A DNA stretch of 64,000 nucleotides from Pseudobdellovibrionaceae bacterium (GTDB lineage Bacteria; Bdellovibrionota; Bdellovibrionia; Bdellovibrionales; Bdellovibrionaceae), in assembly GCA_019637915.1 (NCBI GenBank), contig JAHBUV010000001.1, forward strand, positions 2,078,565-2,142,564. Reading direction: 5' to 3'. Both the position numbers and the translations under genes were made by a program. The notes beneath the pieces are model-generated. The model had not been told where the DNA came from, did not search any database, and saw nothing but the letters and a program-made list of their open reading frames with translations. Below are positions 19,116-26,993 of the stretch, piece by piece. Position 1 is the first letter of the stretch. Every line of letters starts with the position of its first letter.

Positions 19116-19141
19116 CATGGCCCCACCTTGGTGGGGCCATG
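19116..19141 (+). terminator. perfect 12-bp-stem palindrome after small basic gene
   Basis: CATGGCCCCACC and GGTGGGGCCATG pair perfectly around TT, 18 bp after the stop of the small basic protein gene. It is GC-rich and placed like a terminator for that gene and, on the other strand, for the truncated receiver gene ending at 19158. No T-tract follows on either side. Confidence 0.5.
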
Positions 19142-19157
19142 GGGACGTGGCGCGGGT

Positions 19158-19487
19158 TCAATCGTCGGAGCCCGGATCGTTCCGCGAATACTTTTGAGCG
19201 GTCTGAACGAGGTCATCGAGATCGACGGGCTTTCGGAGGAAAGCGCGTTCGGGGAGGTCTTGATCGTGCAGGGCGGAGCAGACGACGACCGGGATCCGTG
19301 AGAAGTGTGGATGGGCGGAATGATGCTGCAAAAACTCCCAGCCGTTCATCACCGGCATCATCAAATCCAGGAAAATCACGTTGGGGATCACACCCGCGTG
19401 CAGAATATCCAGCGCCTCTTGACCGTTTTTCGCGGTCAAGACCTGGAAACCTTCCCCTTCCAACCCCAGGAAAATCAGGGTCATTCT
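19158..19487 (-). pseudogene. response regulator receiver lacking its N-terminus
   Basis: Codons from RMTLIFLGLEGEGFQVLTAK onward match a single-domain receiver: AKNGQEALDIL, phospho-acceptor Asp in VIFLDLMMPVMNGWEFL, and the conserved Lys in FLRKPVDLDDL. The first beta strand and the acidic pair that binds magnesium (usually VDDD) are missing. Upstream codons to 19520 read into the antisense of a kinase gene and carry no receiver similarity. Without the acidic pair, phosphorylation should fail. The break point coincides with that of the neighbouring kinase fragment. Confidence 0.75.
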
Positions 19488-19788
19488 GAACAACCTTTTG
19501 ATGAACGCCCTGAAATTCACGGATCAGGGGTCCGTGGAGTTGGAAGTGCGCTGCGATTCCGGCCGTCACGTGCTGATCGTGCGCGACACCGGCCCCGGCA
19601 TCCATCCGGCGGATCAAAAAAGGATCTTCGATCCCTTTGAGCGCATCGAGCCTCTCGAGAGAAAAACCATTCCCGGCATCGGCCTGGGCCTGGCGCTGGC
19701 GCGCCAGACGGTGAAATCATTGGGCGGGACGATCCGGGTCGAGTCCGACGGGCGCCGGGGCAGCGCCTTCGTCGTTGAATTGCCTTAG
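19477..19788 (+). pseudogene. histidine kinase C-terminal fragment (ATPase domain only)
   Basis: The readable part begins RVILNNLLMNALKFTDQG, the N-box of a HATPase_c domain, and continues with VRDTGPGIHPADQKRIF, DPFERIE, GIGLGLALARQTVKSLGG and SAFVVELP, the normal C-terminus of a hybrid-type kinase. The phospho-acceptor His domain and any sensor are absent. A TTG at 19498 could start a 96-residue piece, but it would lack the beginning of the fold. The DoxX gene ends convergently within it. It is best explained as a decapitated gene. Confidence 0.75.
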
Positions 19789-20219
19789 TGGGAGCGGTTG
19801 CCGAAGATTTTGGCGTCCACGGAGAAACGTCCCGGCCCCATGGCGATCACGAGGATCGACAGGATCAGATAGCCCAAAGCCAGTTCGTAAGAACCGCCAC
19901 CGGTGCTCACGTAGGGGTCTTTCATCACGAAAATATGGAAGGACGCCGCCACCGCCATGGTGACCGCCACGCCCAGGGCCGCGATCGGCGTCAGCAGGCC
20001 GAGGATCAGCGCCAAACCGCCACCCACTTCCGACAAAGCGGCCAAAGCCTGCAGAAAACCGGGAATGGGGGAGTCGGGTCCCATCCATCCGAAGGGGCTC
20101 TGGATTTTGCCCCAGCCGTGCAGGATCAGGGCGGCACCCATGTGCAGGCGGAGCAGCAGCAAAGCCGCCGAGGCGAAAGCGGGATGAGGAACGACCTGCA
20201 AACAGCGTTTGATCTTCAT
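19785..20219 (-). CDS. DoxX family membrane protein
   Basis: A 144-residue inner-membrane protein with four hydrophobic segments. It matches the DoxX family: LLLLRLHMGAALILHGWGK at the first segment, GFLQALAALSEVGGGLALIL in the second, then GLLTPIAALGVAVTM and YELALGYLILSILVIAMGPG. Some relatives act in oxidative-stress complexes, but function is generally unknown. AAGGAGAGTCC before the ATG at 20219 is a strong ribosome site. The 231 bp upstream hold its promoter region and nothing else I can identify beyond weak inverted repeats. Confidence 0.88.
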   Translation of the reverse strand: MKIKRCLQVVPHPAFASAALLLLRLHMGAALILHGWGKIQSPFGWMGPDSPIPGFLQALAALSEVGGGLALILGLLTPIAALGVAVTMAVAASFHIFVMKDPYVSTGGGSYELALGYLILSILVIAMGPGRFSVDAKIFGNRSH

Positions 20220-20450
20220 GGACTCTCCTTGTTTTGTTGAGCGGTCTTCGCGACCCTATTCTATTTGGAAGCGGACGGTGGAAGAAGTCAAGACACCACC
20301 TTCCCGTCCCGGAAAAGTGGATGCCAGATAAGAAACAAGGGGGAGGGACATGAATCATCAAAGCTGGTTTGGCGGAGAGGGGGGCATCGGATCCCCCAAA
20401 TCAACAGGGAGAGCACCCGGCCCTCCCTGATGAAATCCCTGAATCAGCAA

Positions 20451-20777
20451 TCAATGTCTTTCGGTGGTTTTATCTCTTTGCTGTTCAGCTTGCTGGCGTC
20501 CGGCGCTTCTTGAGGCCGTGTCCTGGTTTTCCCTGACGTCGCTGTCGATGTTTTGTTCCCGGTCTTGATCGCTGAATGAAGCGCGATCGCGATCTTGGCG
20601 ATCATCATTCGCCCGCGTGCTCCGGTCGCCTGTCGTCATGTCGTCCGGGCGACGGCCTGACTGGCGGGAAGAATCGCGGTCTTCGCGATCTTGTTGTTGG
20701 GGATTCGCTCCGGCCATGTTCCTTTGGCTTTGCGTCCTGTTTTCCGGTTGGTTGGAGGTGCTTTGCCTGTTCGCCAT
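20451..20777 (-). CDS. small Arg/Asp/Gln-rich disordered protein
   Basis: A 108-residue protein with almost no hydrophobic residues, rich in R, D, Q, S and N, for example NRQSTSNQPENRTQSQRN and DREDRDSSRQSGRR. No domain is recognisable and it should be disordered. The start at 20777 has AAAGGAGTTCTC before the ATG, so it is a real gene despite longer readings in the same frame. Its composition recalls small stress-induced or nucleoid-associated hydrophilic proteins; this is a guess. Confidence 0.65.
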   Translation of the reverse strand: MANRQSTSNQPENRTQSQRNMAGANPQQQDREDRDSSRQSGRRPDDMTTGDRSTRANDDRQDRDRASFSDQDREQNIDSDVRENQDTASRSAGRQQAEQQRDKTTERH

Positions 20778-21006
20778 GAGAACTCCTTTGTTGCTGCGAA
20801 GGTCGCGGGATGCGGCCTCCACGCAAAAATCTAGGGGAAGCGGTTGAAGCATTGACGAAGATGAAGCGGAGTTTTTCAGGAAAAAAAGCAGAGGTCCCTT
20901 CCGGTTTTTTCCCGTGACACACCCGTTTCCGGCCATGTCGGGCTTTCGTGACGGGATTTTTGCGTTTTTTCGCGCTGAAGTTTCCATGATCACCGAGGAG
21001 GTTTTG

Positions 21007-22122
21007 ATGACGCCCGCTCTCCGCAACGAACTCACGAAACTCGCCGCATGGATGTCCTTGGGGCTTTGGTTCCTGGGATATCGCCGGGCCGCCCTGGGTA
21101 TGGGCGCCGCCGCGCTGGTTGGACGCGCCTGGCCTTTGAAGATGGACTCTTTTTCGGGTCGTTCCGTCGTCATCACCGGGGGATCGCGCGGCTTGGGCCT
21201 GGCGCTGGCCGAGGAGTTCGTCAAAGAAGGCGCCTGGGTGAGCATCCTCGCCCGCGACGAAGATGAATTGCGCCGCGCGAAGAACCAGCTCGCGGTGTTC
21301 GGAGGGCGGCCGGTTTCCGCCTGGATTTGCGATGTGACCGACGGCAAGCAAGTGCGGGACACCCTGGAAAAGATCTGCCGCCAAAGGGGAGGCATCGACG
21401 TGCTCGTGAACAACGCGGGCTCCATCACCGCCGGCCCTTTCACCTCCATGGAGGAAGAGGACTTCGAAGCGCAGGTGAAGATCCATTTGGGCGCGGCCGT
21501 GCATTCCCTGCGCGCGATCCTGCCGATCTTCAGCCGCCAGGGCCAGGGCGGCCGGATCGTCAACATTTGCTCCCTCGGCGGGAAATTCGGCGTGCCCCAC
21601 ATGGCGCCTTACTGCGCCAGCAAATTCGCTCTGTCGGGTTTCGCCCAGAGCGTGGGGCCCGAGTTGCTCCAGCAGGGCATCACGATGACGACGGTGTACC
21701 CCGGACTCATGCGGACGGGCTCGGCGATCCAAGCGGTGTTCAAGGGGAACCACGAGAAGGAATTCGCCTGGTTCGCCATGGGCGCGAACATGCCGGGATT
21801 GTCCATCACGGCGCGCTCGGCGGCCCGGCAGATTTTATGCGCCACCCGCGAAGGGCGCAGCGAAGTGGTGCTGTCCCCGGCGGCGAAGCTCGGCGTTTTC
21901 GCCCACGCCCGCTTTCCCGAACTTTTCCAGGTGTTGATGTCCTGGGTGAACCGCACCATGCCCCGGGAGACTTCGACGAAGAGGAAAACCGGCGCGCTCA
22001 GCCGGCGCTGGCTGGACCAGCGGTTTTGGAGCGGCCCTTTCACCAAGGAAATGGACCGCTCCGGCTCGCGTTACAATGAAGATCCCAAAGAGGACGCCGC
22101 TTTCAACATGAACCTGCATTGA
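21007..22122 (+). CDS. SDR family oxidoreductase with N-terminal membrane anchor
   Basis: A 371-residue short-chain dehydrogenase. After a short hydrophobic N-terminus (about residues 10-40) comes the Rossmann glycine motif VVITGGSRGLGLALAEEF near residue 50, then VLVNNAGSITAGPF and the catalytic SLGG with YCASK (Tyr/Lys). The last ~70 residues are a hydrophilic extension ending KEDAAFNMNLH. GAGGAGGTTTTG before the ATG at 21007 is an excellent ribosome site and fixes the start. The substrate is unknown; the layout suggests a membrane-associated lipid or steroid-like substrate. Confidence 0.88.
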   Translation: MTPALRNELTKLAAWMSLGLWFLGYRRAALGMGAAALVGRAWPLKMDSFSGRSVVITGGSRGLGLALAEEFVKEGAWVSILARDEDELRRAKNQLAVFGGRPVSAWICDVTDGKQVRDTLEKICRQRGGIDVLVNNAGSITAGPFTSMEEEDFEAQVKIHLGAAVHSLRAILPIFSRQGQGGRIVNICSLGGKFGVPHMAPYCASKFALSGFAQSVGPELLQQGITMTTVYPGLMRTGSAIQAVFKGNHEKEFAWFAMGANMPGLSITARSAARQILCATREGRSEVVLSPAAKLGVFAHARFPELFQVLMSWVNRTMPRETSTKRKTGALSRRWLDQRFWSGPFTKEMDRSGSRYNEDPKEDAAFNMNLH

Positions 22123-22134
22123 GGGGGGTTTCCC

Positions 22135-22404
22135 TCAATGCACCATGGGCGCGGAATTCGCGCGCGCATCGCCCGACGGCCCGGGATTCGGCGTTTTCAT
22201 GCCCATCTTTTCTTTGACCATGTCGACGCCTTGGTCGATCAGATTCAGGGCGGCGCCGGTCTGGTCGGGGAAAACGCCGCGCTTGTTCAGGAGCTTCAAA
22301 CCGTAATAAGCGGCGGCCCCGTAGAGCACCCATTGCCAGCGAAATCCTCTGAGAAGACGAGGGGCGATGTAAGCAGCACCGGCCTGTTCGAAAATTTTCC
22401 GCAT
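22135..22404 (-). CDS. small conserved-looking hypothetical protein
   Basis: An 89-residue protein with one moderately hydrophobic segment (WQWVLYGAAAYYGLKLLN, about residues 22-39) and an amphipathic stretch LIDQGVDMVKEKMG. I do not recognise a family. AAGGAGGATTTCGAT precedes the ATG at 22404 and marks the start; the longer reading from 22488 has no such signal. It is convergent with the SDR gene and could be a small membrane-associated protein. Confidence 0.6.
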   Translation of the reverse strand: MRKIFEQAGAAYIAPRLLRGFRWQWVLYGAAAYYGLKLLNKRGVFPDQTGAALNLIDQGVDMVKEKMGMKTPNPGPSGDARANSAPMVH

Positions 22405-22518
22405 ATCGAAATCCTCCTTCTTGGAACCAGTCTGCCATATCGCAAGGCCCGGTTCCCGGAAGGAGGGGTCAATTCGGAAAATCATCAACGGACCGGGGTC
22501 CTTTGTCGGATCACAGTC

Positions 22519-23568
22519 TCAAATTTCGGGGTAATCGATGTAACCGGCGGGCCCGCTTGAATAAAACGTCGTCGGATCCGGTGCGGCCAGGGCTTTTCCT
22601 TCGCGCAAACGCTTCACCAGATCCGGATTGGCGATGAAGAGCTTGCCGAAAGCCACGGAGTCCGCCACGTCCTCCTGGACGAGGGATCGCGCCGCCTCGG
22701 CGGAGAGCCCTTCGTTGGCGATGAAATGACCGCCGAAAAGCCGCTTCAGCGTCGGCGTCAGGTAACCGGGACCTTGTTTCTCGCGGGCGCAGATGAAGGC
22801 GATTTTTCTTTTCCCCAATTGCTCGGCCACGTGACCGAAGGTCTCGCGGGGATTGGCGTCGCTCATGTCGTGGGAATCCGAGCGGGGGGCCAGGTGGACG
22901 CCGACGCGCGAAGCGCCCCACACGGAAATCGCCGCATCCACGGTCTCCAGCAAAAAGCGCGCGCGATTTTCCACGGATCCGCCGTAATCGTCGTCGCGGT
23001 GGTTGGTCCCGCTTTGCAGGAACTGGTCGGGCAGATAGCCGTTGGCCCCGTGGATCTCCACGCCGTCAAAGCCGGCTTGCTTGGCATGGAGGGCGCCTTG
23101 GCGGTAGGCCTCGATGAGGCCGGGGATCTCCGCGCGCTCCAGGGCCCGGGGCGTGACGTAAGGACGCAAAGGGCGTAAGAGGCTGACGTGGCCTTTCGCC
23201 GCGATCGCGCTCGGGGCGACGGGCAGTTCACCGTTCAGCAAACTGGGGTCCGAGATGCGGCCCACGTGCCAGAGCTGCAGGAAAATGCGCCCGTCCGCCT
23301 CGTGAACGGCGCGGGTGACTTTTTTCCAGCCTTCGACCTGTTCCCGGGACCAGATGCCGGGCGTGCCTTCGTAACCGACCCCCATGGGTTCGACGGAGGT
23401 CGCTTCCGAGATGATCAGGCCCGCGGTCGCTCTTTGCTTGTAGTATTGCGCCATCAGGTCGTTGGGAATCCTCTCTTGACCGGCGCGACTGCGGGTCAAG
23501 GGGGCCATGACGATGCGGTTGGGAAGTTGCAGGTCGCCCAGACGGACGGGATCAAACAGTGTCGGCAT
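22519..23568 (-). CDS. ene-reductase of the Old Yellow Enzyme family (NemA-like)
   Basis: A 349-residue FMN-dependent, NADPH-linked reductase of activated C=C bonds and nitro compounds. Diagnostic stretches are LFDPVRLGDLQLPNRIVMAP, PLTRSRAGQERIPNDLMAQY, the catalytic HGANGYLPDQFLQSGTNHRD, GGSVENRARFLLE and VGVHLAPRSD. Tyr and His/Asn active-site residues are in place. The ATG at 23568 has AAAGAGG at good spacing. It lies 40 bp after the four-gene envelope operon on the same strand and may be read with it. Confidence 0.93.
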   Translation of the reverse strand: MPTLFDPVRLGDLQLPNRIVMAPLTRSRAGQERIPNDLMAQYYKQRATAGLIISEATSVEPMGVGYEGTPGIWSREQVEGWKKVTRAVHEADGRIFLQLWHVGRISDPSLLNGELPVAPSAIAAKGHVSLLRPLRPYVTPRALERAEIPGLIEAYRQGALHAKQAGFDGVEIHGANGYLPDQFLQSGTNHRDDDYGGSVENRARFLLETVDAAISVWGASRVGVHLAPRSDSHDMSDANPRETFGHVAEQLGKRKIAFICAREKQGPGYLTPTLKRLFGGHFIANEGLSAEAARSLVQEDVADSVAFGKLFIANPDLVKRLREGKALAAPDPTTFYSSGPAGYIDYPEI

Positions 23569-23608
23569 AAAAACCTCTTTCCGGCAGGAATACCACGAAG
23601 CGGGAAGA

Positions 23609-24397
23609 TTAAATACCGCCGCTGCACCAGAGCACGGCCGGATAAGCGGCGAGCCAGGCCCAAACAAATCTGTTGAGCCCGAAAACATAAAAATTGGCCA
23701 ATTGAAAGGCCACCGCGGCGCATAGATAGAAGACCGCGCTCAAGGGGTGCAGCAAAGCCAGGGGAAAGCTGCACTCGAACAGCAAAAGAGCCCAGGAGGA
23801 CGCCCGGCAAAAACGGGGGAAATCCGCCAATCGCCGGGCGGCCGGCGGGATCTCATAGGTCGGTAAGCGCAAAATCCCCTGCAGGGCTTCGCCGTTTCTC
23901 CAGGAGGCGTGGCGGATCTTCACGAGACCCGCGATCAAAAAAGAAAAACAGGTCTGCAAAGCGATGTACCAGAGGGCGGCCCGCGCCCAGACGGGATCGC
24001 CGGGATTCCAGGAAACCACGCCCAGCACGAGCAGGAGCAGCACCGTCATGGAGTCACTGCCGCCGTTGAAGGGGCCGCGCCAGCGCACGCAGATCAACAA
24101 GGTGGAAAACAGCAGGATCAAAAGCAGGAGGGGCGAAAGGCGGGGGAGAAAGAGCAGTCCCGCGGCGGCCAGGAAGCGCGCGCCCAGGACGGCGTCAAAG
24201 CCGCGATCGCCCAGGAGGAGGTCGAGGGGAGAGCGGATCCAGCGCGGCCAGGAGATGAAATCGCGCCGGATGAGGCTCCATCTCCACACGCCGCTTTCCT
24301 GAAAAGCGGGACGCATGAAAAAGAACTCCAACGTCTGCAGGAGAGCGGCGAGGGAAACCCATTTACAGATCCACAACAGGGTGAAACTCGCCGTCAT
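23609..24397 (-). CDS. HTTM-like integral membrane protein
   Basis: A 262-residue membrane protein with about seven hydrophobic segments. The layout and the stretch FLIAGLVKIRHASWRNGEAL, ending in FYVFGLNRFVWAWLAAYPAV, resemble HTTM (vitamin-K-carboxylase-like) membrane proteins, but no catalytic motif is certain. Its ATG overlaps the stop of the upstream gene as ATGA. It is the last gene of an operon whose first two genes encode PqiA- and PqiB-like proteins, so an envelope or lipid role is likely. Confidence 0.6.
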   Translation of the reverse strand: MTASFTLLWICKWVSLAALLQTLEFFFMRPAFQESGVWRWSLIRRDFISWPRWIRSPLDLLLGDRGFDAVLGARFLAAAGLLFLPRLSPLLLLILLFSTLLICVRWRGPFNGGSDSMTVLLLLVLGVVSWNPGDPVWARAALWYIALQTCFSFLIAGLVKIRHASWRNGEALQGILRLPTYEIPPAARRLADFPRFCRASSWALLLFECSFPLALLHPLSAVFYLCAAVAFQLANFYVFGLNRFVWAWLAAYPAVLWCSGGI

Positions 24398-24807
24398 GGG
24401 AGGGCATGCTCCTCGGACAGGAGGACATCCTCGTCCGCGACGAAGATTTTGAACTGGAAGCGCCCTTCTTTCAGCCCCGAATCCCGGCGCAGGTGGAACT
24501 TCACCATTTCCGTCACCAGGGCATACGACACGGAGGAGGAAAATTCATTCAGGCGGTCGTCCTCCCATTCGTTCAGATCCATCATCAGGCGCTCCACCAG
24601 GCCGTGGAAAGCCAGGTTGCGGTTGCCCCGGGGATTCAGAACCAGATGACGCCAGGATCTGGACACCGGCGCGGGGCAGGGGATCCACGCCCCGGGAGCG
24701 GGGTCGGAGGGAAGAAGCCGGTAGGCCAGTTGCGGCACCTGGCCCGCCCGTTCGAAAAATCGCCACGAAGGCAGGAGCACCCTCAGGAGGGACGCGGCTT
24801 TTTTCAT
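24394..24807 (-). CDS. hypothetical protein in pqi operon
   Basis: A 137-residue protein with no family I recognise. It starts with a basic amphipathic stretch (MKKAASLLRVLLPSWRFFER), contains NRNLAFHGLVERLMMDLNEW, and ends with FVADEDVLLSEEHALP. No membrane segment is clear. The start at 24807 overlaps the pqiB-like stop by four bases, and its own stop overlaps the next start by four, so translation is coupled on both sides. It may be a soluble partner of the HTTM-like protein. Confidence 0.6.
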   Translation of the reverse strand: MKKAASLLRVLLPSWRFFERAGQVPQLAYRLLPSDPAPGAWIPCPAPVSRSWRHLVLNPRGNRNLAFHGLVERLMMDLNEWEDDRLNEFSSSVSYALVTEMVKFHLRRDSGLKEGRFQFKIFVADEDVLLSEEHALP

Positions 24808-25679
24808 GGCGAGGCGGAGTACTCGAGTTTCGGATTCCACTTTTCCGAGCCCTTGGGGGGAGCGTCGTGCAGGGTGAAAACGCTGTGGCCTTTGGCGATT
24901 TCGCCGGGATTGTCGGGGGTGAAAAGATCGATCCCGCCGTGCAAAATGGAATCGAGGGAGCCGATTTTCAGTTCCGAATTGAAAAGGCCGAACTTCGCCT
25001 GCACGGCGACCTTGCGCCAGAACACGGAATTGGTGCGGATCAGCTTCAGGAATTTCTTCTGGATGTTGATCTGCACGATGATGGTCTGCGAGGTCTTGGA
25101 CAAATTCAACTTCGTGACCGATCCCACCACCATGCCGCGGAAAGTGATGCGGTCGCCGGGACTGACGGAGCCGACGTTGGGCGTTTCCAGATAGAATGGG
25201 ATCGCGTCATCCAGGGCTTCGCTGGAATCGCCCCCGGTCAGCCCCTGGAACAAATTGCGGTGCGGGCCGCCCGCCGGTCCGGGTTGAACCGCGATATAGG
25301 TGCCTTCAAACAGCGTTTCAAGACCGCTCACGCCCTGGAAGTTCACTTTGGGCATGACCAGCCAGAATTTCGAGCCCTCGACGGCGAAGTGACGGGCATC
25401 GCGCTGCAGGAGCGCGTGGGCGATGACGTGTTTCCCGTCCGGCGAGATCGTGGTGTTTTTCACCACGCCGATGGTCACGCCGCGAAAACGCAGGCGGGTT
25501 TTCTCGGGCTGGATGGCGGAGGCGTCATCGAAAAAGATCTTAATCTCGGGACCGCGCTGGTTGTAGTAGTCCCAGAAGAGCCAGGCGGTGATGAGGATCG
25601 CGAAAGCCGGGAACAACCAGATGGCCCAGCCGGCCTTGAGGCGCTCGATTTTTTTATCCAGATTGCCGTTCATTTTCAT
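24804..25679 (-). CDS. pqiB: PqiB-like protein with two MCE domains
   Basis: A 291-residue protein with one N-terminal membrane anchor (about 15-40) and a periplasmic part holding two MCE domains, near 42-130 and 155-250. The first has RLRFRGVTIGVVKNTTISPD, the second GDRITFRGMVVGSVTKL. PqiB of Escherichia coli has three MCE domains and forms a tunnel that carries lipid between membranes; this one is shorter. It overlaps the pqiA-like gene by 26 bp. Confidence 0.88.
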   Translation of the reverse strand: MKMNGNLDKKIERLKAGWAIWLFPAFAILITAWLFWDYYNQRGPEIKIFFDDASAIQPEKTRLRFRGVTIGVVKNTTISPDGKHVIAHALLQRDARHFAVEGSKFWLVMPKVNFQGVSGLETLFEGTYIAVQPGPAGGPHRNLFQGLTGGDSSEALDDAIPFYLETPNVGSVSPGDRITFRGMVVGSVTKLNLSKTSQTIIVQINIQKKFLKLIRTNSVFWRKVAVQAKFGLFNSELKIGSLDSILHGGIDLFTPDNPGEIAKGHSVFTLHDAPPKGSEKWNPKLEYSASP

Positions 25680-26256
25680 CTTCCCATAAAAGTTTTGGAT
25701 CGAAATAAGCGGAAGCCAGCATGGTGAACACCACCACCAGCGCGAACATCAAGGAACCGATCTCGGGGACGACCTGGGTCCACGGCCCCAGTTTCATGAT
25801 GGCGACCAGGACCGCGAGCAGGAAAATGTCCAGCATCGACCAGCGGCCGATGGCCTCGACGACGTGGTAGAGGCGGGTCTTGAACTTCGCGTGTTTTTTG
25901 TCGCGCGCCGTGAAGGAGAGGTAAAACAGCGCGGCGAGTTTCACCAGGGGGATCACCATGCTGGCCAGAAAGACGATCATGGCGATCGCCCAGGAGCCGG
26001 ATTCCGTGAGGGTGACGACCCCGCCCCAGATGGTGGAGCTGTTGCGGTTGCCGTAGAGCTCGATGGTCATGAAGGGGAAAAGATTCGCCGGAAGGTAGAA
26101 AACCAGGGCGGTCAGGGAAAACGCCAAAGTCAGGCGGGCCGATTTGGGCTTGAGGCGCTTCTCGCTGTTGCCACAGCGTTCGCAGCCGACCGCGCCCCGG
26201 CGGTTCTCGGGGACTTTGACCGAATGGCTGCAAACCGGGCACAGGTAATAAACCAT
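25654..26256 (-). CDS. pqiA: PqiA-like membrane protein, single domain
   Basis: A 200-residue inner-membrane protein with an N-terminal double-Cys zinc ribbon (YLCPVCSHSVKVPENR and VGCERCGN) and four membrane segments, for example FSLTALVFYLPANLFPFMTI and LDIFLLAVLVAIMKLG. It corresponds to one half of the duplicated PqiA. The expected role is inner-membrane partner of the MCE protein encoded next. It heads the operon pqiA-pqiB-unknown-HTTM-like. Confidence 0.9.
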   Translation of the reverse strand: MVYYLCPVCSHSVKVPENRRGAVGCERCGNSEKRLKPKSARLTLAFSLTALVFYLPANLFPFMTIELYGNRNSSTIWGGVVTLTESGSWAIAMIVFLASMVIPLVKLAALFYLSFTARDKKHAKFKTRLYHVVEAIGRWSMLDIFLLAVLVAIMKLGPWTQVVPEIGSLMFALVVVFTMLASAYFDPKLLWEDENERQSG

Positions 26257-26314
26257 GGCTCCATGCTAACGACCGTGGTCGCGGGCGTCATGTGAATTCC
26301 TTCTCAATCCGATT

Positions 26315-26938
26315 TCATTTTTTGCGGTCTTCTTTTTCCTGGAAGAGGTGGCGGAAACCCAGCATGACGCCGAAATGGTCGGCTCTTTCGCCTTGCTTGG
26401 GGGTGACGGATCGGAAGTAGCGCGTGTCGATCACGACGGCGTCTTTTTCGTGGCTCCACAGCTCGTACTGGAGGGCCATGTCGAATCCGTACTCGACGAG
26501 ATCGCGGGCGGAGGTGTCGACCTCGCTTCCCGGGGGGAAATCCGTGTGGACCACCCAAGGCGTATCCATCGGGTAGGCGGAAGCGAAGGCGAGGGAGGCG
26601 GAGATGTACGAGGTGAACCAGCGGCGGTAACCCATGGTGATGTGCATGAGCTGGGTTTGTTCGGAAAGAAAAAGATTCGCGGACTCGCGGATGTAAGCCT
26701 TTTGCATGTAGATCATGGCGATCTCGAGACTGCCGCGATCATTGACGTCGCCGACGGCGACGACGGCGAAACCGCCGAGGTCGGTGCGCTTCAGGCCGGG
26801 CGGCATGGATCCCTGGAAATTGGTGCGGCTCCAAAAAGGGCCGAAAGTGCCGGAGATATTGCCTTCCTTGGGCGTATAGGCGAAGGTGCGCGGGAGGAAG
26901 ATGAAAAAAATCGGAAAAAAGAAGGCGAAGGCTTTCAT
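26315..26938 (-). CDS. exported hypothetical, possible small beta-barrel
   Basis: About 207 residues after choosing the start at 26938, which gives a signal peptide MKAFAFFFPIFFIFLPRTFA. The mature part has alternating aromatic/polar strands (ITMGYRRWFTSYISASLAFA, GFDMALQYELWSHEKDAVVI) and ends in GVMLGFRHLFQ, compatible with an outer-membrane beta-barrel. No family is recognised. It is divergent from another exported protein. Confidence 0.6.
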   Translation of the reverse strand: MKAFAFFFPIFFIFLPRTFAYTPKEGNISGTFGPFWSRTNFQGSMPPGLKRTDLGGFAVVAVGDVNDRGSLEIAMIYMQKAYIRESANLFLSEQTQLMHITMGYRRWFTSYISASLAFASAYPMDTPWVVHTDFPPGSEVDTSARDLVEYGFDMALQYELWSHEKDAVVIDTRYFRSVTPKQGERADHFGVMLGFRHLFQEKEDRKK

Positions 26939-26993
26939 CCGGGGCAGATTAAGTTTTAATGGACAAAGTTCAATCAAAATTTGTGGGGACGCT

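Noticed and set aside
19498-19788. Complete small ATPase-domain protein from the TTG start
   Set aside because: Would begin in the middle of the N-box and lose the first strand; a truncated kinase is more likely.
20405-20429. Inverted repeat CAGGGAG/CTCCCTG after the disordered protein gene
   Set aside because: Seven-base arms with an 11-base loop and no T-tract on either strand; too weak to call a terminator.
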